From Thalassobacillus sp043497085 (lineage in GTDB: Bacteria > Bacillota > Bacilli > Bacillales > Halobacillaceae), in the NCBI GenBank assembly GCA_043497085.1, contig JBIEKI010000003.1: a stretch of DNA of 64,000 nucleotides. One strand, given 5' to 3'. Position 1 is the first letter of the stretch; each line of letters opens with the position of its first letter. Positions 34,848-42,702 of the stretch are shown here, in pieces. The notes beneath the pieces were generated by a model. That model was not told the DNA's origin. It was given only the letters and a program-made list of their open reading frames with translations, and ran no database searches. The translations under genes and the position numbers were made by a program.

Positions 34848-35091
34848 TCCACAGCAAACGCTGGGTGCAGGTGAAATCGTGTATGTCATCTATCGCAATC
34901 CACATACACAAAATGTAGCGAATATTCAGGAAGCAGCTGTGGTTCGTGATCCGGAAGAACCGGAACAGCTTGCTCTCTTTTTATACGAAACCTATTATCC
35001 ACTGACCGAGGAAATAGCCGTATATCGTACGGAAGCAGAAGCGGAACAGGCATACGCTGATCATTTTGGCGGGAGTGACCTCCAGTGGTGA
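34834..35091 (+). CDS. splA: Transcriptional regulator SplA (TRAP-like)
   Basis: This 85 aa small protein is homologous to B. subtilis SplA, the negative regulator of spore photoproduct lyase synthesis. AGEIVYVIYRNPHTQNVANI and LALFLYETYYPL are the conserved blocks. It is compact, without membrane segments, and rich in acidic residues. ATG 34834 is used; a leader ORF overlaps it. It overlaps splB by 7 nt, so the pair is coupled. In B. subtilis splAB is transcribed in the forespore by SigG; I could not identify a convincing SigG promoter. Confidence 0.92.
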   Translation: MELYNPQQTLGAGEIVYVIYRNPHTQNVANIQEAAVVRDPEEPEQLALFLYETYYPLTEEIAVYRTEAEAEQAYADHFGGSDLQW

Positions 35092-36113
35092 AGCCATTCA
35101 TACCACAACTTGTTTATATCGAGCCAAGGGCATTAGAATACCCTCTTGGAAGAGAACTTCAGGAAAAGTTCGAGAATATGGGAATCGAAATTAGAGAAAC
35201 CACCTCCCATAACCATGTCAGAAATCTCCCAGGAGAAAATCACTTTCAGCAATACCGTGTAGCCAAATCCACCCTTGTCGTAGGAGTAAGAAAAACCTTA
35301 AAGTTCGACACTTCCAAACCATCGGCTGAATATGCCATTCCATTAGCAACCGGATGTATGGGCCACTGTCACTATTGTTATCTTCAGACGACGATGGGCA
35401 GCAAGCCATACATCCGCACTTACGTTAATGTAGAAGAAGTGTTTGAATCAGCAAACAAGTATATGGAAGAGCGTGCTCCGGAACCGACAAGGTTTGAAGC
35501 CTCCTGTACTTCCGATATCGTAGGAATCGATCATTTAACCCACTCACTAAAAAGAGCGATTGAATTTTTCGGAGAGTCAGAATATGGAAAGCTTCGTTTT
35601 GTCACTAAATTTGCCCACGTCGATCATTTATTGGATGCTAAGCATAACGGTAAGACGCGCTTCCGCTTCAGTATGAACGCTGACTATGTCATTAAGTTCC
35701 TGGAGCCCGGAACCTCCAGGCTGGACGAACGGATTGAAGCTGCCGTAAAAGTAGCAAATGCCGGTTACCCTTTAGGTTTCATCATCGCCCCGATTTATTT
35801 GTATGACGATTGGAAAGAAGGATACCGTGAATTATTTGAAAAGCTGGAGGCCAAATTGCCTGCCTTCGCAAAAAAAGACCTTACCTTTGAACTAATTCAG
35901 CATCGTTTTACGCAGCCTGCTAAAAAGACGATTGAAAAGAACTACCCTATGACCAAACTTGAGATGGATGAATCAAAACGACAATATAAATGGGGGAAAT
36001 ATGGTATTGGGAAATACGTATATAAAAAAGAAGAACAAGAGGATATGAAAGATACGCTTAGAGGATACATTGAAAAATATCTTCCTGAAGGCAAATTTGA
36101 ATATTTCACTTAA
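35085..36113 (+). CDS. splB: Spore photoproduct lyase SplB
   Basis: This 342 aa radical-SAM enzyme repairs 5-thyminyl-5,6-dihydrothymine in germinating spores. The cluster-binding CMGHCHYC (about 91-98) is followed by LQTTMGSKPYIRTYVN. The conserved Cys of FEASCTSDIVGID (about residue 140) corresponds to the H-donor cysteine. The near-invariant RFRFSMNADYVIK and C-terminal KWGKYGIGKYVY agree. GTG 35085 or the adjacent GTG 35088 is the start. Its presence shows the organism forms endospores. Confidence 0.97.
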   Translation: MVKPFIPQLVYIEPRALEYPLGRELQEKFENMGIEIRETTSHNHVRNLPGENHFQQYRVAKSTLVVGVRKTLKFDTSKPSAEYAIPLATGCMGHCHYCYLQTTMGSKPYIRTYVNVEEVFESANKYMEERAPEPTRFEASCTSDIVGIDHLTHSLKRAIEFFGESEYGKLRFVTKFAHVDHLLDAKHNGKTRFRFSMNADYVIKFLEPGTSRLDERIEAAVKVANAGYPLGFIIAPIYLYDDWKEGYRELFEKLEAKLPAFAKKDLTFELIQHRFTQPAKKTIEKNYPMTKLEMDESKRQYKWGKYGIGKYVYKKEEQEDMKDTLRGYIEKYLPEGKFEYFT

Positions 36114-36118
36114 AAGAA

Positions 36119-36233
36119 CAAAAGCGCAAGCGCCTTGCTCACCCCCGACAAGCTTAAGTCAAGCCACGCCGTGACGTTTTTTGTCACAGAGAGGATTGAC
36201 TTAAGACCTCGAGGGGGTAGGCGCTGGAGCTGG
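36119..36233. repeat. Palindromic Bacillaceae intergenic repeat after splB
   Basis: Left arm (about 36122-36162) contains GCGCAAGCGCC, then CACCCCCGACAAG and CTTAAGTCAA. Right arm (about 36195-36233) contains TTGACTTAAG, CTCGAGGGGG and GGCGCTGGAGCTGGA. A central hairpin GTGAC-N6-GTCAC (36171-36186) lies between them. The whole can fold into one long interrupted stem. Repeats with the same ends (AAGCGCAAGCGCC and GGCGCTGGAGCT) are, from memory, common between genes of Bacillaceae. It stands 6 bp after the splB stop. Confidence 0.75.
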
Positions 36234-36280
36234 ATGTGGCCCACTGCAAAATGTTATCCTTTATAATTTCCTAGATTACA

Positions 36281-36322
36281 AAAAATAGAGTATAAAATCT
36301 AAGGATTTTATACTCTATTTTT
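36281..36322. terminator. Bidirectional terminator between splB and yvlD
   Basis: A 19 bp perfect stem (36281-36299 with 36304-36322), loop TAAG, with A5 and T5 outer ends. It serves convergent splB and yvlD. Confidence 0.92.
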
Positions 36323-36344
36323 GTACGGGCCTCTTTACTTTTGA

Positions 36345-36689
36345 TTATTTTTTAACAAAAGAATTCAAAATCAAGTTGAGCAGGGAAATGACGATTGCAG
36401 CGAGAATCGCCATGAAAAAACCGTCAATCTCGAACATGGTGCCAAGGATCGCATCCGTCAACAACAAGGTTATCGCATTCACTACAAATAAGAAAAAGCC
36501 GAGTGTCAAAATTGTAATTGGCAGTGTCAAAACCACCAATATCGGCCGTACAATCGCATTTAAAATTGATAATATGAATGCTGCCAGCAATGCGCCACCT
36601 ACACCATCAATCTGGACCGCTTGAAATAATGCGGCAACCACAAAGATCGCTACAGCATTTAGAATAATATGAAGGAGCCAGCTTCTCAT
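36345..36689 (-). CDS. yvlD: YvlD-like membrane protein (phage holin family 4 type)
   Basis: This 114 aa protein has four hydrophobic segments (LHIILNAVAIFVVAALF, LLAAFILSILNAIV, LPITILTLGFFLFVVNAI, AILAAIVISLLNLIL) and the NAIVRPIL motif of the YvlD family. It overlaps yvlC by 4 nt. In B. subtilis yvlABCD is linked to envelope stress regulation. A role with YvlB and YvlC at the membrane is inferred. Confidence 0.88.
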   Translation of the reverse strand: MRSWLLHIILNAVAIFVVAALFQAVQIDGVGGALLAAFILSILNAIVRPILVVLTLPITILTLGFFLFVVNAITLLLTDAILGTMFEIDGFFMAILAAIVISLLNLILNSFVKK

Positions 36690-36883
36690 TCTTCTATTCT
36701 CCTTTCATTCGGCATGATAAATATAGCCGCAAAGTAAACCAGAATTAAAGGAGTCACAGGGATGGTCAGAACTACAAAAATAATTCGAAGTAATGTCGCA
36801 TCAATATTGAAATACGCTGCCACCCCGCCTAGGACCCCGGCAAGCATGCGGTCTGATTTCGATCTCGTTAATTTTCCTTCCAT
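36686..36883 (-). CDS. yvlC: PspC-domain protein YvlC
   Basis: This 65 aa single PspC domain reads KLTRSKSDRMLAGVLGGVAA, then IDATLLRIIFVVLTI and one strong TM (PLILVYFAAIFIM). It is a small inner-membrane protein of the phage-shock/Lia type. AGGGAGGG precedes ATG 36883. It lies between yvlB and yvlD. Confidence 0.9.
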   Translation of the reverse strand: MEGKLTRSKSDRMLAGVLGGVAAYFNIDATLLRIIFVVLTIPVTPLILVYFAAIFIMPNERRIEE

Positions 36884-36901
36884 TTTACCTGCCCTCCCTT
36901 G

Positions 36902-37969
36902 TTATTCAACAGTGACAGAGCCTGTTTTTGTCTCTGCTTCTAAATGATATTCCTTTTCTTTCTGCTCGTTAATCACGAATAGCAGCTCTTTACGAACGAC
37001 TTCCTTCTTCTCTTTATAAATTTTGGCGTTATCCAGGTTGCACTTCAAGCTGCCCATATTAGTCTGTAACTTGCCATCAACTTTTACATTATGTGGCAAA
37101 TGAACTTTTATACTCCCTGTGGTTGTCTGGAAGAATCCAGTATGGGCTTTTTCCCCAAAGTATTCGCACGTAACACTTCCAGTCACTGTAGATGCATCAA
37201 GCTTACCAAAATCCCCGCTCAGCTTCACCGATCCGTTGATTGTATCAGCTTCCAGATCATCAAAAGCACTCCCTTTAACATGAAGGGTTCCATTCGACGT
37301 TTCGACATCTCCAGTCTTGGCTTTAATTCGGTCTAAATAAATCGAGCCGTTCGACGTCTTCAATTCCAGTTCGCTAAGATCCATCTTCTCAAAGGAAATG
37401 GATCCGTTGAACAGCTTAGCATGCACCCTGTCGTATATTTTTTCAGGTAAATAAAGTGTAAAATCAGCCTTAATTTTTTTCTCATCGAGGACCAGGGAAA
37501 GTTTTTCATCAGCTACCCGGAAATTCACTTTATCCAACAGCTGTTTCTTACCCGCCGCATGATCATCGGCTTGAAACACTTTGGCTTCACATTCAACCCT
37601 TGTCGCTGATTCCTTCCACGATTTTAATGTAAGGGAACCATTCGTAACTGAAACATCTACTTGATTGTAGGCATCTCCAACATTTTGATAAATATGAGAA
37701 ACTTCAACATAGTCACCAAAATTAAAATCTAAATCAGCATTTTTTATTTTTTGAATCGCTTGCTCCACATAGTCCATGAAGTTCTTTTTCTTTTTATCTG
37801 ATTTCTGTTCCTCAGACTGGTTACTGCCGTTGTCCCAATCTACCTGTTTAGAAACAGAGTGGGACTGCTCCTCAGATGTCGTTAAGGCATCCAAAAGTTT
37901 AGCTCCTTCTTCAGCAGAAACTGTACCTTCTTCAATCATTTTAAGTATCCGCAAACGTTCCTCTTCCAT
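36902..37969 (-). CDS. yvlB: DUF4097 adhesin-like protein YvlB
   Basis: This 355 aa protein has a short N-terminal helical SHOCT/LiaX-like domain (ILKMIEEGTVSAEEGAKLLD). A Ser/Lys-rich linker and a DUF4097 beta-helix with repeated NGS strands follow (VTNGSLTLKSW, LFNGSISFEK, TSNGSIYLD, TSNGTLHVKG, TINGSVKLSG). No signal peptide is visible, so it is probably cytosolic or peripheral. GGGAGAATATAG precedes ATG 37969. It is the first gene of yvlBCD; homologues are induced by cell-envelope stress. Confidence 0.88.
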   Translation of the reverse strand: MEEERLRILKMIEEGTVSAEEGAKLLDALTTSEEQSHSVSKQVDWDNGSNQSEEQKSDKKKKNFMDYVEQAIQKIKNADLDFNFGDYVEVSHIYQNVGDAYNQVDVSVTNGSLTLKSWKESATRVECEAKVFQADDHAAGKKQLLDKVNFRVADEKLSLVLDEKKIKADFTLYLPEKIYDRVHAKLFNGSISFEKMDLSELELKTSNGSIYLDRIKAKTGDVETSNGTLHVKGSAFDDLEADTINGSVKLSGDFGKLDASTVTGSVTCEYFGEKAHTGFFQTTTGSIKVHLPHNVKVDGKLQTNMGSLKCNLDNAKIYKEKKEVVRKELLFVINEQKEKEYHLEAETKTGSVTVE

Positions 37970-38066
37970 CTATATTCTCCCCTTTCCAATGCATCTCTTT
38001 CTTACCTTCAATTATACGCTAACCATCCTATAATTTTATGTTAATTCTTTAAAACGATGTATAAAA

Positions 38067-38655
38067 AAAGCTCTGTTAAAACTCAAAGCTAATGTTACAG
38101 TTAAGCTCCCTTTAATTGAAGACTCAGTTTCGAGAGAAACTGTTTCCCTATGGTGGTGAGCGTTTGGAGGTCCGGGAAATCACTCGCTTTCCATGGGAGT
38201 ACGGTGAGCTTCCTCGGACTAAGCCCTGCGGGATCTCACCATGTACTATTTTCCCATAGGAGTCTCGCAATTTCCCTGACCTCCTTGCGTTAAGTGAGCA
38301 AAACGGAAACCCCGGCATGGAGGATTTCAAAGAGCTATTCATAAAAAGGGATTACTTCCACAATCCCTGACATACACAGGATGTTGCAAAGGTAGAAGCA
38401 TTTTCATTCATTGTAATGGTCCTTTTATCTCGAAAAGGATTGGGTGGCGGGAAACGGTTAGACTCCCGTGGGAGAAGGATCTAGGCAAGACCCCGGAAGA
38501 CGAAGTCTCAGGAGGCTCAGCGCATTCCCGCGGAAAGGGAGTCGTTCCTCACCGGACCCTTATTCAGATAAACATCTCGAAATCAAGTCTTCGACTTTTC
38601 GGCACTATTATTGAATAAGGCTTTTTGAAGAATCAACCACGACGTTCAGGGAGTA
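38067..38655. repeat. Dispersed composite repeat, copy D
   Basis: Order is L flank (38067-38145, containing AAGCTCCCTTT and GAAGACTCAGTTTCGA), minus core (38174-38276), a spacer unlike those of C and E, plus core (38449-38550), and R flank (38555-38650: CATCTCGAAATCAAGTCTTC, then TTGAATAAGGC). The outer L end AAAGCTCTGTTAAAA resembles the reverse complement of the outer R end of copy C (AAAGACTCCGTTAAAA), suggesting terminal inverted repeats. It fills the 740 bp between bshB2 and yvlB. Confidence 0.82.
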
Positions 38656-38656
38656 A

Positions 38657-38699
38657 CAAAAAAAGCACCTCGATATAACAAACATGTGAGGTGCTTTTT
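38657..38699 (-). terminator. bshB2 terminator
   Basis: AAAAAGCACCTC (38660-38671) pairs with GAGGTGCTTTTT (38688-38699); on the minus strand a T-run follows. It lies immediately after the bshB2 stop. Confidence 0.88.
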
Positions 38700-38709
38700 C
38701 TGGAAGTAT

Positions 38710-39375
38710 TCAATTGTTGTAATTCCAACGGTAGAACCGTTCATAACGCAAGTGCTCAAGCTCTTCATTTTCGTTGAAATCTGGTTTTTCTTTAATCAGA
38801 CTCATCATCCCGGATGCCTGGGAAAGATGGGTTTCGATGGCAGCCATTTTTTTATCCCAATAGGGTTTCACATCATGCCTGATGTCTGGTTCACCAAGGT
38901 CTTTTTCATAGTTGGTCGCGATTGCCTGCGCCCACAATTCAGGGCGTCGGGCAGCCTCGATATTCCCAACTGCTTTGATTGCAGCTGTCCCAAGTGCATT
39001 ATGATCAGGATGCACGGCATAGCCAGGATAATGGGTAATGACCAATGTCGGCTGTATTTCTTCCAGGATCGACTGAAGATGAGCGGCAACCTGATCCACT
39101 TGTTCAAATTCGAGTGTCTTATCCCGGTACCCAAGCAGACGGACATCAATATCCAATGCCTTGCAAGCTTTCATCAATTCCTGCTTTCGATAAGAGGAAA
39201 GGGTTTCCCGGTTCGCGAACACCGGGTTACCCATATTCCGTCCCATTTCCCCTAACGTCCCACAAAGATAGGTGACTGGAACACCTTTTTCACGGTAGCT
39301 TGCAATTGTGCCGGCCGCACCGAATGACTCATCATCGGGATGTGGGTAGATCACTACTACATGTTCCTGTGTCAT
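38710..39375 (-). CDS. bshB2: Bacillithiol biosynthesis deacetylase BshB2 (YojG)
   Basis: This 221 aa LmbE-family zinc deacetylase removes acetyl from GlcNAc-malate in bacillithiol synthesis. The zinc motif HPDDE (residues 12-16) stands in VVVIYPHPDDESFGAAGTIA, and the second zinc-site HPDHNALG lies near residue 122. Length equals B. subtilis YojG. It overlaps yojF by 4 nt. The pairing with YojF separates it from BshB1, which is elsewhere in typical genomes. Confidence 0.93.
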   Translation of the reverse strand: MTQEHVVVIYPHPDDESFGAAGTIASYREKGVPVTYLCGTLGEMGRNMGNPVFANRETLSSYRKQELMKACKALDIDVRLLGYRDKTLEFEQVDQVAAHLQSILEEIQPTLVITHYPGYAVHPDHNALGTAAIKAVGNIEAARRPELWAQAIATNYEKDLGEPDIRHDVKPYWDKKMAAIETHLSQASGMMSLIKEKPDFNENEELEHLRYERFYRWNYNN

Positions 39376-39743
39376 GATTGTCCCACACTTTCATGGGAAA
39401 AAGGCGTCTCACTGATTTCAAGCGCAACCATCAATCGTCCTTCGCGATCATGTCCAGCCATCAGCAGCCTGTTCTGATCATCCAATTCATAATCGGTGAC
39501 GCCTTCCGCGTACACCCACCCTAAATCTAGCTTTAAGCCGACACGATAAGCATTTCCGCTGCCGACAATTTTACCGTGCTCGTATTTTACTTTGGCATTA
39601 CGAATGAACGCCCCTACATTATAGGCATTTTCATCAAAATGACTGGCATAAGCACCATTGGTAGTCTCTAAGTGTACATAGACATCTTTATCAGCAAATT
39701 GATCGATTGCCTGCTGTACTTTTTCTTTTACGATTGCTTCCAT
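39372..39743 (-). CDS. yojF: YojF family protein (DUF1806)
   Basis: This 123 aa protein contains the conserved stretches VYVHLETTNGAYASHF, AFIRNAKVKYEHGKI and LDLGWVYAEGVTDYEL. It always sits beside bshB2 in Bacillus and is thought to assist it; no catalytic residues are known. GGGAGGAG stands 9 nt before ATG 39743. It is coupled to bshB2 by an ATGA overlap. Confidence 0.88.
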   Translation of the reverse strand: MEAIVKEKVQQAIDQFADKDVYVHLETTNGAYASHFDENAYNVGAFIRNAKVKYEHGKIVGSGNAYRVGLKLDLGWVYAEGVTDYELDDQNRLLMAGHDREGRLMVALEISETPFSHESVGQS

Positions 39744-39818
39744 TAGACAAGACTCCTCCCGTCAGACTCTCTCTTGTTCAACGATACTGAATAACGCTAT
39801 TGGCGTCAAAAGATGTAC

Positions 39819-42695
39819 TTACTTAGCTACTTTCTCTTTTTCCTTGAGCTTGTTTTCCATCCTTTCACGATCACGTTCCAGGACTGGCTTTAAATAACGA
39901 CCGGTATGTGATTTTTCATTATCAGCCACCTGTTCCGGCGTACCAGTGGCAACGATCTGGCCGCCTTTATCTCCGCCTTCCGGTCCTAAATCCAGAATGT
40001 GGTCAGCTGCTTTGATGACATCCAGGTTATGCTCGATAATCAATACCGAGTCCCCATTATCGACCAGGCGTTGCAACACTTCCAATAAACGCGCAATGTC
40101 ATCGACATGGAGACCTGTAGTCGGTTCGTCCAGGATGTAGAACGACTTCCCGGTAGACCGACGGTGAAGTTCACTCGCCAGCTTGACTCTTTGTGCTTCC
40201 CCGCCGGATAGCGTTGTCGCCGGCTGGCCAAGCTTGATATAGCCTAGTCCGACATCAAAGACTGTTTGAAGCTTACGACGGATTTTTGGAATGTTGGCGA
40301 AAAAGTCAAGCGCATCCTCAATTGTCATCTCAAGGACATCTGCGATGTTCTTTCCTTTATACTTCACTTCCAGCGTTTCACGGTTATAACGTTTTCCATG
40401 GCATACCTCACATGGAACATAAACGTCCGGGAGAAAGTGCATTTCAATCTTAATGATTCCATCCCCGCGGCAGGCTTCGCAACGGCCGCCTTTGACATTA
40501 AAGCTGAAGCGGCCTTTTTTATAGCCCCGGATTTTTGCTTCATTTGTCTGAGCGAAAACATCGCGAATATCATCAAATACACCGGTATACGTCGCCGGGT
40601 TGGAACGCGGTGTCCGCCCGATTGGAGATTGGTCGATGTCAATCACTTTTTCCAGATGATCGATACCTTTGATTTCCTGATGCTTGCCAGGCTTTTGCTT
40701 GTTGGCCCGGTTCAATTTCATCGCTAAAGATTTATATAAAATTTCATTGATCAGCGTGCTTTTTCCTGAACCCGATACACCAGTAACAGCTGTAAACACG
40801 CCTAGCGGGATGTTTGCATTTACTTTCTTTAAGTTGTTCTCTTCCGCTTTTTTGATTTCCAGATAGCGGCCATCCGGCTTTCGACGTTCATAAGGAAGCG
40901 GGATGAATTTTTTCCCGGACAGATATTGCCCGGTCAATGATTTACGGTCCTTCATCACCTGCTTAGGCGTACCCTCGGAAACAATTTCGCCTCCATGTAC
41001 TCCTGCACCTGGTCCGATATCGATGAGGTAATCAGCAGCAAGCATCGTATCTTCATCATGCTCCACTACTATCAATGTATTATCAAGATCGCGCATCCGC
41101 TGTAAAGTTGAAATCAACCGATCGTTATCCCGCTGGTGAAGTCCAATCGAAGGCTCATCGAGTACATATAGCACCCCCGTCAATGCAGAACCGATTTGGG
41201 TCGCCAGCCGGATCCGTTGTGCTTCCCCGCCTGAAAGCGTGCCGGCAGAACGGGACAGCGTCAGATAATCCAATCCTACATTGATAAGAAAGGTCAGACG
41301 CTCGCAGATTTCTTTCAAAATCATCCGGGCGATTTTTTCTTCTTTTTCTGTCAGTTCCAGTCCTTCAAAAAAGTTTTTCGCATCTGTAACTGCAAAATCA
41401 ACGGTATGACCAATATGTTTTCCGTTGATCAGTACAGATAAGGCTTCTTCTTTTAAGCGATGCCCTTTACATTTCGGACAAGGCTTCTGAGCCATATATC
41501 TTTCCATTTGCTCACGCACCCAGTCGGAGCTGGTTTCCTTATAACGGCGTGCAATATTATTTATAACACCTTCGAAATAAATGTCATTTTCCCGTACCCT
41601 GCCGAAATCATTTTCATAACGGAAATGAATTTTTTCCTTACCGCTGCCATACAGGATTTTATCCATTTGGTGTTTCGGGATATCTTTTACAGGAACATCC
41701 ATGTCAATCCCGTAATGCGTACAGACACTTTCAAGTAACTTCGGATAATACTGAGAGCTGGTCGGCTCCCACGCAACAATCGCATTATCACGAAGTGTTC
41801 TCGACCAATCAGGAATTGTAAGATCCAGGTCTACTTCAAGCTGGGTTCCCAGCCCGTCACAACGTTCGCAGGCACCGAAAGGACTGTTGAAGGAAAACAT
41901 GCGAGGTTCCAGTTCTCCAATCGAAAATCCGCAAATCGGGCAGGCGTGATGTTCGCTAAACAACAGTTCTTCCTCACCGATGACATCGACGATCACTTGT
42001 CCTTCTCCAAGCCTGAGCGCCGTTTCAAGCGAATCAGACAAACGGGACTCTACGCCATCTTTGACGACAATCCGGTCGATGACCACCTCAATGGAATGTT
42101 TCTTATTTTTCTCTAAGTTGATTTCCTCGGAAACCTCACGCATTTCCCCGTCTACCCGAAGACGTACATATCCTTCTTGCTGGAGCTTTTCAAAAACTTT
42201 GACATGCTCCCCTTTCCGTCCGGAGACGACCGGGGCTAAAATTTGCAACTTGGTACGGTGTTCGTATTCCATAATCCGATCGACCATTTGTTGGACCGTC
42301 TGCGAACTTATTTCTATATCATGCTTCGGACAAGTCGGACGTCCGATACGAGCGAATAATAGGCGTAAATAGTCATAAATCTCTGTGACGGTTCCGACAG
42401 TCGAGCGCGGATTACGGCTGGTCGTTTTCTGGTCAATCGAAATAGCAGGAGACAAACCTTCAATCGCGTCGACATCCGGTTTATCCATCTGGCCAAGAAA
42501 CTGGCGGGCATAGGCAGACAAAGACTCGACGTAACGACGCTGCCCTTCCGCATAGACAGTGTCAAAGGCCAGGGATGATTTCCCTGACCCGGACAAACCA
42601 GTCAATACGACGAGCTTATTCTTCGGTATTTCTACATCTATATTCTTCAGGTTATGGGCTCTTGCCCCTTTGATACTTATTGATTTACTGGCCAT
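39819..42695 (-). CDS. uvrA: Excinuclease ABC subunit A (UvrA)
   Basis: This 958 aa DNA damage sensor has two ABC modules: Walker A GLSGSGKSSLAFDT with signature TLSGGEAQRIRLATQIGS, and GVSGSGKSTLINEIL with TTLSGGEAQRVKLA. Zinc fingers are CPICGF to CERCDGLG and CEACRGDG to CEVCHGKRY. ATG 42695 (ASKSISIKGARAHNLKNI) is the family start; 14 further codons upstream are shared with the uvrB end. It is 7 bp after uvrB in one SOS operon. Confidence 0.97.
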   Translation of the reverse strand: MASKSISIKGARAHNLKNIDVEIPKNKLVVLTGLSGSGKSSLAFDTVYAEGQRRYVESLSAYARQFLGQMDKPDVDAIEGLSPAISIDQKTTSRNPRSTVGTVTEIYDYLRLLFARIGRPTCPKHDIEISSQTVQQMVDRIMEYEHRTKLQILAPVVSGRKGEHVKVFEKLQQEGYVRLRVDGEMREVSEEINLEKNKKHSIEVVIDRIVVKDGVESRLSDSLETALRLGEGQVIVDVIGEEELLFSEHHACPICGFSIGELEPRMFSFNSPFGACERCDGLGTQLEVDLDLTIPDWSRTLRDNAIVAWEPTSSQYYPKLLESVCTHYGIDMDVPVKDIPKHQMDKILYGSGKEKIHFRYENDFGRVRENDIYFEGVINNIARRYKETSSDWVREQMERYMAQKPCPKCKGHRLKEEALSVLINGKHIGHTVDFAVTDAKNFFEGLELTEKEEKIARMILKEICERLTFLINVGLDYLTLSRSAGTLSGGEAQRIRLATQIGSALTGVLYVLDEPSIGLHQRDNDRLISTLQRMRDLDNTLIVVEHDEDTMLAADYLIDIGPGAGVHGGEIVSEGTPKQVMKDRKSLTGQYLSGKKFIPLPYERRKPDGRYLEIKKAEENNLKKVNANIPLGVFTAVTGVSGSGKSTLINEILYKSLAMKLNRANKQKPGKHQEIKGIDHLEKVIDIDQSPIGRTPRSNPATYTGVFDDIRDVFAQTNEAKIRGYKKGRFSFNVKGGRCEACRGDGIIKIEMHFLPDVYVPCEVCHGKRYNRETLEVKYKGKNIADVLEMTIEDALDFFANIPKIRRKLQTVFDVGLGYIKLGQPATTLSGGEAQRVKLASELHRRSTGKSFYILDEPTTGLHVDDIARLLEVLQRLVDNGDSVLIIEHNLDVIKAADHILDLGPEGGDKGGQIVATGTPEQVADNEKSHTGRYLKPVLERDRERMENKLKEKEKVAK

Positions 42696-42702
42696 AATGC
42701 CA

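Noticed and set aside
38148..38342. ORF of 64 codons (minus strand) inside repeat copy D
   Set aside because: It is repeat-derived, without RBS, and broken in the equivalent part of copies C and E.
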